Source: Defluviitalea phaphyphila
Lineage (GTDB): Bacteria; Bacillota; Clostridia; Lachnospirales; Defluviitaleaceae
Direction: 5' to 3'
Length of the DNA: 64,000 nt
Assembly (NCBI RefSeq): GCF_001466305.1
Contig: NZ_JWID01000002.1
Location: forward strand, 195,344 to 259,343
The notes below the pieces were generated by a model. The model worked only from the letters and a program-made list of their open reading frames with translations. It did not search any database and was not told the origin of the DNA. Positions 53,220 through 63,321 of the stretch are shown one piece after another. Made by a program: the position numbers and the translations under genes. Positions within the stretch are counted from its first letter, which is position 1, and each line of letters starts with the position of its first letter.

Positions 53220-55094
53220 TTGAAAAAACTTCTTGATAGTATTATTTCACCAAAAGATTTAAAGAAATTAAGTATAGATAAATTAAATATTCTTGCAAAA
53301 GAAATAAGAACTTTTTTAATAAATAGTCTTTCTAAAACTGGAGGACATTTAGCGTCTAATCTTGGAGTAGTGGAATTAACCATAGCTTTACATTACTGTT
53401 TTAATTCTCCTAAAGATAAAATTATTTGGGATGTAGGGCATCAAAGTTATGTTCATAAAATATTAACTGGGAGAAAAGAAAAATTTAATACATTAAGACA
53501 AAAAGGAGGATTAAGTGGTTTCCCAAAGAGAGAAGAAAGTATTCACGATATATTTGAAACAGGACATAGTTCTACCTCTATTTCTGCTGCTTTAGGAATA
53601 GCAGCGGCTAGAGATTTAAATAATGAAAAATTTTCTGTTGTTTCTATTATAGGAGATGGTTCGTTAACTGGAGGAATGGCTTTTGAAGCCTTAAATGATG
53701 CAGGAAGAACTAATACTAATCTTATTGTAATTTTAAATGATAATCAAATGTCTATTTCACCAAATGTTGGAGGATTATCTAAATATTTAAGTACTATTCG
53801 CACAGGACCTATATATTTAGAAGTAAAAGAAGATATTGATCATATATTAAAAAAAATTCCAGGGATAGGGAAAAGCGTCGCTAAAACTGTTAGAAAAACA
53901 AAAGAAAGTATAAGATATTTATTAGTTCCAGGAACTTTATTTGAAGAATTAGGTTTTACTTATGTAGGTCCAATTAATGGACATAATATAGGAGAATTAA
54001 TAAAGGTATTAAACAGAGTTAAAAGAATGAAGGGTCCTATTTTGCTTCATGTAAAAACTGTTAAAGGGAAAGGATATAAATATGCAGAAAAATTCCCATG
54101 TAATTATCATGGGGTATCACCCTTTAATATAGAGTCAGGTAAATCTATTAAAAAGAAGATTAAAGAAACTTATTCAGAAGTATTTGGGAATACATTAATT
54201 AATTTAGCTAATATTAATAAAAAGATTGTTGCAATTACAGCAGCAATGCCTGAAGGGACGGGCTTAAAAAAATTTGAAGAAAAATTTCCTAAAAGATTTT
54301 TCGATGTAGGTATTGCAGAACAGCATGCAGTTACCTTTGCTGCAGGATTAGCTGTTAGTGGTTTTCATCCTGTATTTGCAGTATATTCTTCTTTTCTTCA
54401 AAGAGCTTATGATCAAATTATTCATGATGTATGTCTTCAAAAATTACCAGTTATTTTTGCAATTGATAGAGCTGGTATTGTAGGTCCAGATGGAGAGACT
54501 CATCAAGGAATATTTGATTTATCTTATTTATCTCATATGCCTAATATGACTATTATGGCACCAAAAGATAAATTTGAGTTAGAAGAAATGTTAAAATATG
54601 CTTTTACTATTAAAGGACCTGTGGCTATTCGTTATCCAAAGGGAGAAGCACCCGTTTTATCTGAATTTAATACAAATCCAATAAAATATAATAAAAGTGA
54701 ACTTCTTTATGAAGGTAAGGATGGAGCAATTATTGCAGTGGGTAAAATGGTAGAAATTGCTAAAAAAGCAGTAGAAGAACTAAAAAATAAAAATATAGAA
54801 ATTTCTTTAATTAATGCTAGATTTATTAAGCCTATAGATGAAGAAATGATTATTAATATTGCTAAAAAATATAAAGTTTTATTTACTATAGAAGATAATA
54901 TTATTAATGGAGGATATGGAAGCAACGTATTACAAATTTTATCAAAAAATAAAATTAAAAATATTAATGTAAATATACTTGGTTTCCCAGATAAATTTAT
55001 AAATCACGGAACACCAGATGAAATATATAAAGAATATGGATTAGATAAAAATGGTATAATGCAAAAAGTAGAAGAAGTATTAAAAAAAGGATGA
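53220..55094 (+). CDS. dxs: 1-deoxy-D-xylulose-5-phosphate synthase
   Basis: 624-residue thiamine diphosphate enzyme, first step of the MEP isoprenoid pathway. TPP motif GDGSLTGGMAFEALNDAG, catalytic His in DVGHQSYVHK, transketolase pyrimidine domain FFDVGIAEQHAVTFAAGLA, and GIVGPDGETHQG. TTG start at 53220 after AAGGT. Three short insert-like basic stretches (residues ~215-240) lie where DXS enzymes vary. ispA upstream uses its downstream products. Confidence 0.97.
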   Translation: MKKLLDSIISPKDLKKLSIDKLNILAKEIRTFLINSLSKTGGHLASNLGVVELTIALHYCFNSPKDKIIWDVGHQSYVHKILTGRKEKFNTLRQKGGLSGFPKREESIHDIFETGHSSTSISAALGIAAARDLNNEKFSVVSIIGDGSLTGGMAFEALNDAGRTNTNLIVILNDNQMSISPNVGGLSKYLSTIRTGPIYLEVKEDIDHILKKIPGIGKSVAKTVRKTKESIRYLLVPGTLFEELGFTYVGPINGHNIGELIKVLNRVKRMKGPILLHVKTVKGKGYKYAEKFPCNYHGVSPFNIESGKSIKKKIKETYSEVFGNTLINLANINKKIVAITAAMPEGTGLKKFEEKFPKRFFDVGIAEQHAVTFAAGLAVSGFHPVFAVYSSFLQRAYDQIIHDVCLQKLPVIFAIDRAGIVGPDGETHQGIFDLSYLSHMPNMTIMAPKDKFELEEMLKYAFTIKGPVAIRYPKGEAPVLSEFNTNPIKYNKSELLYEGKDGAIIAVGKMVEIAKKAVEELKNKNIEISLINARFIKPIDEEMIINIAKKYKVLFTIEDNIINGGYGSNVLQILSKNKIKNINVNILGFPDKFINHGTPDEIYKEYGLDKNGIMQKVEEVLKKG

Positions 55095-55101
55095 TAGATA
55101 A

Positions 55102-55914
55102 ATGACTAAAAAAGAACGTCTAGATATATTATTAGTTAAAAAAGGGCTTTTTCCTTCTAGAGAAAAAGCAAAATCCAGTATTATGGCTGGATTAGTATTG
55201 GTAAATGGAATAAAAGAAGACAAACCCGGAACTCGAGTTGAAGAAAGTTCTGATATAAAAATAAAAGAACAGATGAAATATGTTAGCAGAGGGGGATATA
55301 AATTAGAAAAAGCTATAAAAACTTTTAATATTAATTTAAAGAATAAAATAACTTTAGATGTGGGAGCTTCCACAGGAGGATTTACTGATTGTATGCTTCA
55401 AAATGGAGCAAAAAAAGTGTATGCAATTGATGTAGGTTATGGACAATTTGCGTGGAAATTAAGGCAAAATGAGAAAGTCATATGCATGGAAAAAACAAAT
55501 ATTAGATATGTTAAACCAGAGGATTTAGATGAATTAGGAAATTTTGCTTCTATAGATGTTTCTTTTATATCCCTTACAAAAGTTTTAGTTCCTGTTAAAA
55601 ATTTATTGAGAGAAGAGGGAGAAATTGTAGCTTTAATAAAACCTCAATTTGAAGCAGGAAGAGAAAAAGTAGGTAAAAAAGGAGTAGTCAGAGACCCAAA
55701 AGTCCATGAAGAAGTCATCTATAATGTAGTAAATTATGCAAAAGAACAAAATTTATATTTATATGATATTTCTTATTCACCTATTAAAGGGCCAGAGGGG
55801 AATATAGAATATTTAGTATATCTTAAAAAAAATAACAAAGATAATTTAGAAATAAAAGACATATCAATATGTATTAAAAATACAGTAAATAAAGCTCACA
55901 GCGAATTAAATTAA
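55102..55914 (+). CDS. tlyA: TlyA family rRNA methyltransferase / hemolysin-like
   Basis: 270 residues. An S4 RNA-binding domain (RLDILLVKKGLFPSREKAKS) is followed by an FtsJ-like methyltransferase with SAM motif LDVGASTGGFTDCML and SIDVSFISL. TlyA methylates 2'-O of 16S and 23S rRNA in mycobacteria. Firmicutes homologues (YqxC) are less studied. Position dxs-tlyA-nadK-argR-recN is conserved. Confidence 0.93.
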   Translation: MTKKERLDILLVKKGLFPSREKAKSSIMAGLVLVNGIKEDKPGTRVEESSDIKIKEQMKYVSRGGYKLEKAIKTFNINLKNKITLDVGASTGGFTDCMLQNGAKKVYAIDVGYGQFAWKLRQNEKVICMEKTNIRYVKPEDLDELGNFASIDVSFISLTKVLVPVKNLLREEGEIVALIKPQFEAGREKVGKKGVVRDPKVHEEVIYNVVNYAKEQNLYLYDISYSPIKGPEGNIEYLVYLKKNNKDNLEIKDISICIKNTVNKAHSELN

Positions 55915-55927
55915 ATGTGGTGATAAT

Positions 55928-56770
55928 ATGAAAACTATAGGATTAATCTCTAATACTAAAAAAGATATAAAACTTAAAAATACTTCTATGATTATCGATT
56001 GGCTACTTAAAAAAAATTGTAATATTTATATTCCAGAAAATATTTCTAATATTCTTAATGCCCCTAATTTAGAAAAAGAAGAAAATAAAATTTATAAAGA
56101 ATCTGATTTTATAATTGTTTTAGGAGGAGATGGAACTTTTCTTAGGGCTGCAAGAGAAGCTTCTTTATATAATACTCCTATTTTAGGAATAAATTTAGGA
56201 ACTTTAGGATTTTTAACAGAAGTTGATAAAAATTCTTCCTTTACAGTTCTTGAAAAAGTATTAAATGGAGAATATTATATTGAAACTAGAATGATGTTAG
56301 AAACTAATGTTAATAATAATAAAAATCATTTAATATCTTTAAATGATGTTGTAATATCTAGGAGTTCATTATCTAGAATTATTGATTTTAAAATATATAT
56401 TAATGATAAATTTGTAGATAATTATACTGCTGATGGAGTAATTATATCTAGCCCAACGGGGTCTACTGCATATAATTTATCAGCAGGGGGCCCTATATTA
56501 GAGCCAAGTACTAATATGATGGGAATTACTCCTATTTGTCCTCATAGTTTATACGCAAGGTCTATTGTTGTGTCTAGTGAAGATATAATAACAATTGAAA
56601 TAGGAGAAAATTTGTATTTCGATATTATTCTTACAATAGATGGACAAATGGGATATCGATTAAAGAATAATGATATTGTTAGTATAAAGAAATCGCATTA
56701 CAAAACACATTTAATACGTACTAAAGAATACAATTTTTATGATGTACTAAGAAAAAAATTGCTAGGATAG
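55928..56770 (+). CDS. nadK: NAD kinase
   Basis: 280 residues, ATP-dependent phosphorylation of NAD to NADP. The GGDGTFLRAAR motif near residue 65 and SPTGSTAYNLSAGGPI with Asp and Ser contacts are intact. GTGGTGA precedes the ATG. It is placed between tlyA and argR as in other Clostridia. Confidence 0.96.
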   Translation: MKTIGLISNTKKDIKLKNTSMIIDWLLKKNCNIYIPENISNILNAPNLEKEENKIYKESDFIIVLGGDGTFLRAAREASLYNTPILGINLGTLGFLTEVDKNSSFTVLEKVLNGEYYIETRMMLETNVNNNKNHLISLNDVVISRSSLSRIIDFKIYINDKFVDNYTADGVIISSPTGSTAYNLSAGGPILEPSTNMMGITPICPHSLYARSIVVSSEDIITIEIGENLYFDIILTIDGQMGYRLKNNDIVSIKKSHYKTHLIRTKEYNFYDVLRKKLLG

Positions 56771-56784
56771 GAAGGAGGAATTTT

Positions 56785-57240
56785 ATGAAAATTAAACGAC
56801 AATCCAAAATTTTGGAACTTATTAATAATAATTCAATTGAAACTCAAGAAGAATTAGCTGAAAAATTAAGAGAAGCAGGATTTGAAGTGACTCAAGCGAC
56901 TATTTCAAGAGATATAAGAGAATTAAAATTAACCAAAATACCTACAGAACATGGTACTCAAAAATATGCAACACTTATTCAAAATGAACAACATATATCT
57001 GAAAAATTTATTCGTGTGTTTAAAGAAGGATTTGTAAGTATGGATAAAGCACAAAATATTTTAGTTATAAAGACTCTTACAGGAATGGCAATGGCAGTAG
57101 CTGCAGCAATGGATGCATTTCATTATGAAGAAATAGTAGGAACTATTGCGGGAGATGATACTATTTTTTGTGCTATAAAATCTGAAGAAGATACTATTAG
57201 GTTAATGGAGAAATTAAAAGGCATTTTGAACTCGAAATAG
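56785..57240 (+). CDS. argR: Arginine repressor ArgR/AhrC
   Basis: 151 residues. An N-terminal winged helix (VTQATISRDIRELKLTKIP) is joined to a C-terminal oligomerisation/arginine-binding domain with AGDDTIFCAI. It regulates arginine biosynthesis and catabolism as a hexamer. AAGGAGGA before the ATG. No arg genes are in the window, so targets are elsewhere. Confidence 0.96.
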   Translation: MKIKRQSKILELINNNSIETQEELAEKLREAGFEVTQATISRDIRELKLTKIPTEHGTQKYATLIQNEQHISEKFIRVFKEGFVSMDKAQNILVIKTLTGMAMAVAAAMDAFHYEEIVGTIAGDDTIFCAIKSEEDTIRLMEKLKGILNSK

Positions 57241-57253
57241 TAGGAGGAGTTTT

Positions 57254-58951
57254 ATGCTGGTAAACATTCATATTAAAAATATGTTTTTAATAGAAGAGAT
57301 TAATATTGATTTCGGAGAATATTTAAATATCTTAACAGGAGAAACAGGAGCAGGGAAATCTATTTTAATAGATTCTATTAATTTTGCTTTAGGAGAAAGG
57401 ACTTCTAAAGAAATAATTAGGAGCGGAGAAAAAAGTGGTATTGTAGAATTGCTTTTTTATTTAAAAACCAATGAAATAACTGAATTATTAAAAACAATGG
57501 GAATTAATATAGAAGAGGACGGATATCTTCTTATATCTAGATCTATAAACAAATCGGGAAGAAGTCTATGTCGTGTAAATGGACAAACTGTAACTTTAGG
57601 AATGTTAAAACAAATATCATCTATGCTTATAGATGTTCATGGACAACATCAGCATCAATCATTATTAGATGTAGGGAAACATATTCAATTATTAGATCAA
57701 TTTTGTCAAGATGAACTTAGAGAGTATAAAAAACAAATTTTTACATATTATAAGGAGTATAAAAATATTGAAAAACAAATAGATAGTTTATTAGGTGATG
57801 ATAAAGAAAGAGAAAGAAAAATTGATCTTTTAAAATTTCAAATTGATGAAATTTCAGATGCAAAATTAAAAAAAGATGAAGAAGAGCATCTTAAAGAGCA
57901 ATTAAAAATATTGTCAAATTCAGAGAGATTAATAAATGGAATAGAAGAGATTAATTCCCTTTTATATGATAATGATTATAAAGGTATAGGGATATATGAG
58001 AATATCGGAAGAGTAACAAAACTTTTTATGGATTTATCAAATATAGATAAAGAATTAATTCCTTTATATGAAAGTATAGAGAATATACAAATTCAATTAC
58101 AAGATATGTCTAGAGATATAAGAAATTATAAAGAAACAATAGAACATGATCCAGATGAATTACAAAGGGTAGAAAATCGTTTAAATCTAATTTATAATTT
58201 GAAAAGAAAATATGGTAATACAATAGAGGAAATCCTAAATTATAAAGAAAAAATTGAAAAAGAACTTAATTTTATAATAAATAGTGAGGAGACAAGAAAA
58301 AAATTACAAAATGAATATATTGAAATAGAAAAAAAGATTAAAAATATATGCGAAAAAATGTCTGAAATAAGAAAGAAAAAAGCAAAAAAAATAGAAGGGA
58401 AAATAGAAAAAGTTTTACATGAATTAGAAATGAAAGAAGCTAAATTTCATATATCATTTTCTAAAAAAGAAAATTTTAATGAAAATGGATGGGATATGGT
58501 TGAGTTTTTAATTTCAACAAATAAAGGTGAAAAATTAAAACCACTTTCTAAAATTGCTTCTGGAGGAGAAATGTCTAGAATAATGCTTGCATTAAAAACT
58601 GTATTAGCAGATATTGATAAAATAGATACGTTGATTTTTGATGAAATAGATACTGGTATTAGTGGAAGAACTGCACAAAAGGTAGCAGAAAAATTAGGAT
58701 TCATTTCTAGAAAACATCAAGTTATTTGTATTACTCATTTACCTCAAATAGCTTCTATGGGAGATAATCATTACAAAATTGAAAAAATGATGGAAAAGGA
58801 TAAAACTACATCTTATGTAAGAGTTTTAGATAAAAAAGATATAATAGATGAAATAGCTAGATTAATAAGTGGAGCAGTTATTACTAATATAACCTTAAAA
58901 AATGCAGAAGAAATGAAAAAAATGGCCGAAGATTTTAAAAGCAGTTTATAA
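57254..58951 (+). CDS. recN: DNA repair protein RecN
   Basis: 565-residue SMC-like ATPase acting early in double-strand break repair. Walker A is TGETGAGKSILIDS, followed by GQHQHQSLLD, two long coiled-coils (~155-240 and 290-390), the signature ASGGEMSRIMLALK and Walker B LIFDEIDTGISG. AGGAGG before the ATG. It ends within the stem of a terminator. Confidence 0.97.
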   Translation: MLVNIHIKNMFLIEEINIDFGEYLNILTGETGAGKSILIDSINFALGERTSKEIIRSGEKSGIVELLFYLKTNEITELLKTMGINIEEDGYLLISRSINKSGRSLCRVNGQTVTLGMLKQISSMLIDVHGQHQHQSLLDVGKHIQLLDQFCQDELREYKKQIFTYYKEYKNIEKQIDSLLGDDKERERKIDLLKFQIDEISDAKLKKDEEEHLKEQLKILSNSERLINGIEEINSLLYDNDYKGIGIYENIGRVTKLFMDLSNIDKELIPLYESIENIQIQLQDMSRDIRNYKETIEHDPDELQRVENRLNLIYNLKRKYGNTIEEILNYKEKIEKELNFIINSEETRKKLQNEYIEIEKKIKNICEKMSEIRKKKAKKIEGKIEKVLHELEMKEAKFHISFSKKENFNENGWDMVEFLISTNKGEKLKPLSKIASGGEMSRIMLALKTVLADIDKIDTLIFDEIDTGISGRTAQKVAEKLGFISRKHQVICITHLPQIASMGDNHYKIEKMMEKDKTTSYVRVLDKKDIIDEIARLISGAVITNITLKNAEEMKKMAEDFKSSL

Positions 58952-58962
58952 CTGCTTTTTTT
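58937..58962 (+). terminator. Rho-independent terminator at the end of recN
   Basis: AAAAGCAGTT (58937-58946), loop TAT, AACTGCTTTT (58950-58959), then T's. The recN stop codon lies inside it. Confidence 0.93.
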
Positions 58963-59083
58963 GTTTACACCTTTTTTTGTAGTTTTTAACTGGTATAAGA
59001 ATAATTTAAAAAGGTTAATTTATGTTTATAAACTTTAGAAAAATATATTTGTTTTTTAAATTTATTTTTATGGGGTGTAAACA

Positions 59084-60373
59084 ATGAAAAATAAAAAATC
59101 ATTTAAATTAGGAATTTTATTTATATTAATAGTTGCTATTATAAGTCCTTTTATAGCGTCTTATTTATATATTCCAGAAGAAATTAAAATTATTTCTGGT
59201 AGAGAAAATAATTTTAATTTCTATCTTCCGATAAAAGCTAATATATCTTTAAAAAATCAAAAAGTTATAAAAATTAATAATAAACAAATAGATGAAGACA
59301 ATATTGATATTAATTTAAATAAAAGTTTTTCTATCGAGCCTTTAGGTAGTGAAACTTTAGATGTAAAATTAAAGTTATTGGGTATATTACCTCTTAAAAC
59401 AGTTAAAATGGATATAATTCCTCCTATGGAAGTTGTTCCTTGCGGTATGACAGTAGGGGTAAATGTAGAGACTGATGGAATTATGGTTTTAGGAACAGGA
59501 GATGTAAATGGTATAGATGGAAAGACATACCAACCGAGTAAAGGAATTTTACAGTCTGGAGATTTGATATTATCAATAAATGGAAAAGATTTGAATAATA
59601 AAGAAGAATTAATTGAATGTATAAGAAATAGTAATGAAAAAGAATTAAAATTAAAAATAAAAAGACAGAATGAAATAATTGAAACAAGTATAAAACCAGT
59701 AAAAAGTAAAGAAGATAAGGAATATAAAATAGGAGCTTGGGTAAGAGATCAAACTCAAGGGATAGGAACATTAACTTATTACAACCCTGATACTAAAATA
59801 TTTGGAGCTTTGGGACATGGGATAACAGATATTGATACCAAAAAACTTATGCCTATAAAAGAAGGAAAGGTTATGAAAGCAGAAGTAACATCTATAAAAA
59901 AAGGACAAAAAGGAGTTCCTGGAGAATTAACAGGAGCTATTTTTGACACTGAAGAATCAAAGATAGGAACTGTAAAAATTAACACTTCGCATGGGATTTT
60001 TGGAAAAATAGATGCTAATAAAGAAAGTATATTTTCAAATAAAACATATCCTATAGCTCTGCATCATGAAGTACATGAGGGTGAAGCAGTAATTCTTTGC
60101 AATATATCAAAGGACAAAGTAGAAGAATTTGAAATTTATATAGAAAAAGTATCTAAGTTTAATCAAGATGATTCAAAGGGTATGGTAATAAAAATTACAG
60201 ACCCTAGATTATTAGAAAAAACAAATGGAATTGTACAGGGAATGAGTGGTAGTCCTATTTTACAAGATGGGAAATTAATAGGTGCCGTTACTCATGTATT
60301 TGTACAAAATCCAACTAAAGGGTACGGGATATTTATTGAAAATATGATAAAAAAAGAAGAAAATATAAAATAA
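59084..60373 (+). CDS. spoIVB: SpoIVB signalling serine peptidase
   Basis: 429 residues. One membrane anchor (~9-30), a PDZ domain (~115-205) and a C-terminal S55 peptidase domain. The catalytic His is H245 in GALGHGI and the serine is S388 in GMSGSPI, with the family end NPTKGYGIFIENM. In B. subtilis, forespore SpoIVB triggers SpoIVFB cleavage of pro-sigma-K, and a sigK gene with a pro-sequence is present in this window. I found no convincing sigma-F or sigma-G promoter in the 130 bases upstream. Confidence 0.95.
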   Translation: MKNKKSFKLGILFILIVAIISPFIASYLYIPEEIKIISGRENNFNFYLPIKANISLKNQKVIKINNKQIDEDNIDINLNKSFSIEPLGSETLDVKLKLLGILPLKTVKMDIIPPMEVVPCGMTVGVNVETDGIMVLGTGDVNGIDGKTYQPSKGILQSGDLILSINGKDLNNKEELIECIRNSNEKELKLKIKRQNEIIETSIKPVKSKEDKEYKIGAWVRDQTQGIGTLTYYNPDTKIFGALGHGITDIDTKKLMPIKEGKVMKAEVTSIKKGQKGVPGELTGAIFDTEESKIGTVKINTSHGIFGKIDANKESIFSNKTYPIALHHEVHEGEAVILCNISKDKVEEFEIYIEKVSKFNQDDSKGMVIKITDPRLLEKTNGIVQGMSGSPILQDGKLIGAVTHVFVQNPTKGYGIFIENMIKKEENIK

Positions 60374-60409
60374 ATTGATAAATAAACTATTTTTTGTTAA
60401 TAAAGAATC

Positions 60410-60438
60410 TTGATTTTATTCTATTTATTCATTATAAT
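60410..60438 (+). promoter_or_regulatory. Sigma-A promoter of spo0A
   Basis: TTGATT (60410-60415), a 17-base spacer and perfect TATAAT (60433-60438), ~67 bases before the spo0A start. No 0A box (TGTCGAA) or clear sigma-H promoter is seen. Confidence 0.65.
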
Positions 60439-60504
60439 GAGAATAGATTGTATATTTATTTAAAAAAAGGATAAATAGACTGATGAACTAAGGGGGAATT
60501 TTAT

Positions 60505-61311
60505 TTGATAAGTACTAGAAATAATAAGATAGAAATTGTTTTAGCAGATGACAATAAGGATTTTTGTAAAATTTTAGAAGAATTTCTAAACAAACAAAAT
60601 GATATGGAAGTTATTGGAATAGCTCATAATGGTCTGGAAGCATGTGAAATAATTATAGATAAATTACCAGATGTAGTTATATTAGATGTAATTATGCCTC
60701 ATTTAGATGGTATTGGGGTTCTTGAAAGACTTAATTCTATTCCTATGAAAAAAACACCTGTATATATTATGTTATCAGCAGTAGGGCAAGATAAAATTAC
60801 AGAGAAAGCATTAAATTTAGGAGCAGAATATTATATTATAAAACCCTTTGATATGGAAACACTTATTGCACGTATAAGGCAATTAAAAGGGACTCATGAA
60901 ATTATTAAAAAGAATAGGTCTACTTTATCTAAGAGTAATTATAATAATTTTTCATTTTGTGATTTAGAAACAGAAGTTACTAATATTATTCATGAAATAG
61001 GAATTCCAGCTCATATAAAAGGATATCAATATCTTAGGGATGCTATTATTATGTCTGTTAATAATATGGATATTTTAAATTCAATAACGAAACAACTATA
61101 TCCTTCTATAGCTAAAAATCATAATACAACTCCAAGTAGAGTAGAGAGGGCTATTCGTCATGCTATAGAAGTAGCTTGGAGTAGAGGAAAAACAGATACT
61201 ATTGATAAATTATTTGGATATACTATAAATAATGGTAAAGGTAAACCTACTAATAGTGAATTTATAGCTTTAATTGCAGATAGATTGAGATTAGAATTAC
61301 AAGTAGGATAA
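60505..61311 (+). CDS. spo0A: Spo0A, master regulator of sporulation
   Basis: 268-residue response regulator. The receiver domain (~10-130) has acidic residues D15/D16 (LADDNK), the phospho-acceptor D61 in [12 protein letters not shown], and Lys in [10 protein letters not shown]. The DNA-binding domain (~155-268) contains GYQYLRDAI and [23 protein letters not shown] start after AAGGGGGA at 60489. It follows spoIVB as in nearly all spore-formers. Phosphorelay proteins are not present in the window. Confidence 0.97.
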   Translation: MISTRNNKIEIVLADDNKDFCKILEEFLNKQNDMEVIGIAHNGLEACEIIIDKLPDVVILDVIMPHLDGIGVLERLNSIPMKKTPVYIMLSAVGQDKITEKALNLGAEYYIIKPFDMETLIARIRQLKGTHEIIKKNRSTLSKSNYNNFSFCDLETEVTNIIHEIGIPAHIKGYQYLRDAIIMSVNNMDILNSITKQLYPSIAKNHNTTPSRVERAIRHAIEVAWSRGKTDTIDKLFGYTINNGKGKPTNSEFIALIADRLRLELQVG

Positions 61312-61340
61312 GCTTATTAAATTTAATAATACTTATTTTT

Positions 61341-61377
61341 AAGTCCTTATCTTAAATTAAGATGAGGACTTATTTTA
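61341..61377 (+). terminator. Rho-independent terminator after spo0A
   Basis: A 15-base stem (61341-61355 with 61357-61371, one G-U), followed by ATTTTAT. Confidence 0.88.
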
Positions 61378-61496
61378 TATTTATTTGCTAAAAAATTTGA
61401 CCTAAATAATAAGATAATGTAACATCAAATTGATTAGATTATGACAAATAGATTTAATAATTTAATATTTATTATTAATATTAGGAGTGATTTTAT

Positions 61497-62330
61497 ATGG
61501 TTTATTTTTTAACAGCTCTATATTATGAAGCTAAGGAAATAATTAAACATTATAAAATGAAAAAAGTTATAGAAGCAAAGAAATTTCAAATTTTCAAAAA
61601 TGATAAATATTATCTTATTATTACTGGGACAGGAGGAATAAAAGCTGCAGTTGGAGCTACTTATTTGCTAAGTAATTTTGGTTATAATGAAAATGATATA
61701 TTTATAAATATAGGTATTTGTGGAGCTAATAAAGAAAAAGCTCATATTGGAGAAATATTTTTATGTAATAAATTAATTAATAAATATACTAAAAAATCCT
61801 ATTATCCAGATATGTTATTTTCTCATTCTTTTAGAGAAGGGTCATTAGAATCTTTTTTAGAAATAGTAGATAAAGATATGATTAAAAATGTAAAAGCTGA
61901 TATAGTGGATCAAGAAGGAGCTTTTTTATACGAAGCAGTATCGATATTCTTAAAACCAGAAAATATTTATATAATTAAAATAGTATCAGATTTTTTAGAA
62001 GCAGATAGTGTTACGCCTGTATTAATAGAAAATTTGATGGCGTCCAATTTGCCAAAGGTATATGAATGGATAGATAAAAGATTGAATATAGAAGATTACA
62101 AAAATGATATAATGAATAAAGAAGAAAATGATATGATAAATATTTTATGTAAAAATATGAAATTAAGCTCAGCTATGGAATATGAATTTAAAAAATTATC
62201 TAAACAATATAAAATAAGAAATGGACAAATCCTTGATTTATTAATAAAATATAAAGATGTTAAATGTAATATAAAAGCTGAAGGGAAAAAAGTTTATGGA
62301 GAGCTTAAGCAAAAACTTATGGAATTATAA
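61497..62330 (+). CDS. MTA/SAH nucleosidase-like protein linked to spore photoproduct lyase
   Basis: 277 residues. The first ~200 residues follow the nucleoside phosphorylase/nucleosidase fold: LITGTGGIKAAVGATYLL-type segment, FINIGICGA, VDQEGAFLYEA and IVSDF. Residues E11, E140 and D165 match the positions of catalytic Glu/Glu/Asp in 5'-methylthioadenosine nucleosidases, so it may be active on a 5'-modified adenosine. The last ~70 residues form an extra helical tail. AGGAG precedes ATG 61497. Its 3' end overlaps the photoproduct lyase gene by 35 bases. Real substrate unknown. Confidence 0.78.
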   Translation: MVYFLTALYYEAKEIIKHYKMKKVIEAKKFQIFKNDKYYLIITGTGGIKAAVGATYLLSNFGYNENDIFINIGICGANKEKAHIGEIFLCNKLINKYTKKSYYPDMLFSHSFREGSLESFLEIVDKDMIKNVKADIVDQEGAFLYEAVSIFLKPENIYIIKIVSDFLEADSVTPVLIENLMASNLPKVYEWIDKRLNIEDYKNDIMNKEENDMINILCKNMKLSSAMEYEFKKLSKQYKIRNGQILDLLIKYKDVKCNIKAEGKKVYGELKQKLMEL

Positions 62331-63309
62331 ATTTTCGCATATTTATGTAGAAAAAGATGCATTAAATTATGATATTTCCCATGATATAATATCTCGGTTT
62401 AAAAAAAGTATACTTATTGAGATAGAACATTATAAAGATGTATTTTGCAGGAAAAATCAAAATTTTATTTTACAGAAAAAAATACCTAAACTTATATTAG
62501 CAGTAAAGAAAGATAATTTTATATATCCTGGATCTAAGATGTGTGATGATTTTGGTAATGATAATTTTTATTATACATCTTTAGTTATGAATTGTATTTA
62601 TGATTGTGAATATTGTTATCTTCAAGGAATGTATCCATCAGGAAATATTGTTATATTTGTAAACATTGAAGACACGATAGAAAAAGTAAAACAAATTTTA
62701 AAAAATAAATCAATATATCTTTGTGTTTCCTATGACACAGATTTAATGGCAATTGAAAACATTACAGGATTTTTACATAAGTGGATTGAAACTGCAAATA
62801 AATATAAAAATTTAAAGATAGAAATAAGAACAAAGAGTGCTGATTTTGAGTATATTAAAGATATTCAGAGTTTGGATAATGTAATTTTAGCATGGACCTT
62901 ATCTCCAGATAAAATTATAAAAGAATTTGAAAAAAATACGCCATCTTTAAATAAAAGACTAAAAAGTATATGTGATGCTATAGATAAGGGATGGAAAGTT
63001 AGAATATGTTTTGACCCTATTCTTTATGTTAAAGATTGGGAAGTTTTATACAAACAATGTATAGAAAAAACTTTTGAGATTATTGGAAAAAGAAAAGTAT
63101 ATCAAGTAAGTAGTGGAGTTTTTAGAATATCAAAAGATTATCTAAAGATAATGAATAAATTAAGAGAAGATTCAAAGATATTGGCCTATCCTTTTCAATG
63201 TAATAATGGAGTTTGTAGTTATAATACGAAACATATTAATAAAATGATGAATTTTATTAAGAATGAAGTAAAAAAATATGTGCCTTTAAAAGATATATAT
63301 TTACAATAA
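62296..63309 (+). CDS. splB: Spore photoproduct lyase
   Basis: 337-residue radical SAM DNA repair enzyme. Iron-sulfur cysteines C100, C104 and C107 are in CIYDCEYC, and C143 in YLCVSYDTDLM lies at the position of the hydrogen-atom donor cysteine of B. subtilis SplB. The N-terminus FSHIYVEKDALNYDIS and the SGNIVIFVNIEDT segment are family features. It reverses the thymine dimer 'spore photoproduct' formed by UV in spores. ATG 62296 lies inside the upstream gene. Confidence 0.92.
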   Translation: MESLSKNLWNYKFSHIYVEKDALNYDISHDIISRFKKSILIEIEHYKDVFCRKNQNFILQKKIPKLILAVKKDNFIYPGSKMCDDFGNDNFYYTSLVMNCIYDCEYCYLQGMYPSGNIVIFVNIEDTIEKVKQILKNKSIYLCVSYDTDLMAIENITGFLHKWIETANKYKNLKIEIRTKSADFEYIKDIQSLDNVILAWTLSPDKIIKEFEKNTPSLNKRLKSICDAIDKGWKVRICFDPILYVKDWEVLYKQCIEKTFEIIGKRKVYQVSSGVFRISKDYLKIMNKLREDSKILAYPFQCNNGVCSYNTKHINKMMNFIKNEVKKYVPLKDIYLQ

Positions 63310-63321
63310 GGAGTTGAACAA

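Noticed and set aside
58963-59083. Sigma-G or sigma-F promoter of spoIVB
   Set aside because: Expected from B. subtilis, but no sequence in this stretch fits either consensus with right spacing.
60374-60504. 0A boxes or sigma-H promoter before spo0A
   Set aside because: No TGTCGAA-type box or adequate sigma-H -35/-10 pair was found. Only the sigma-A promoter is supported.
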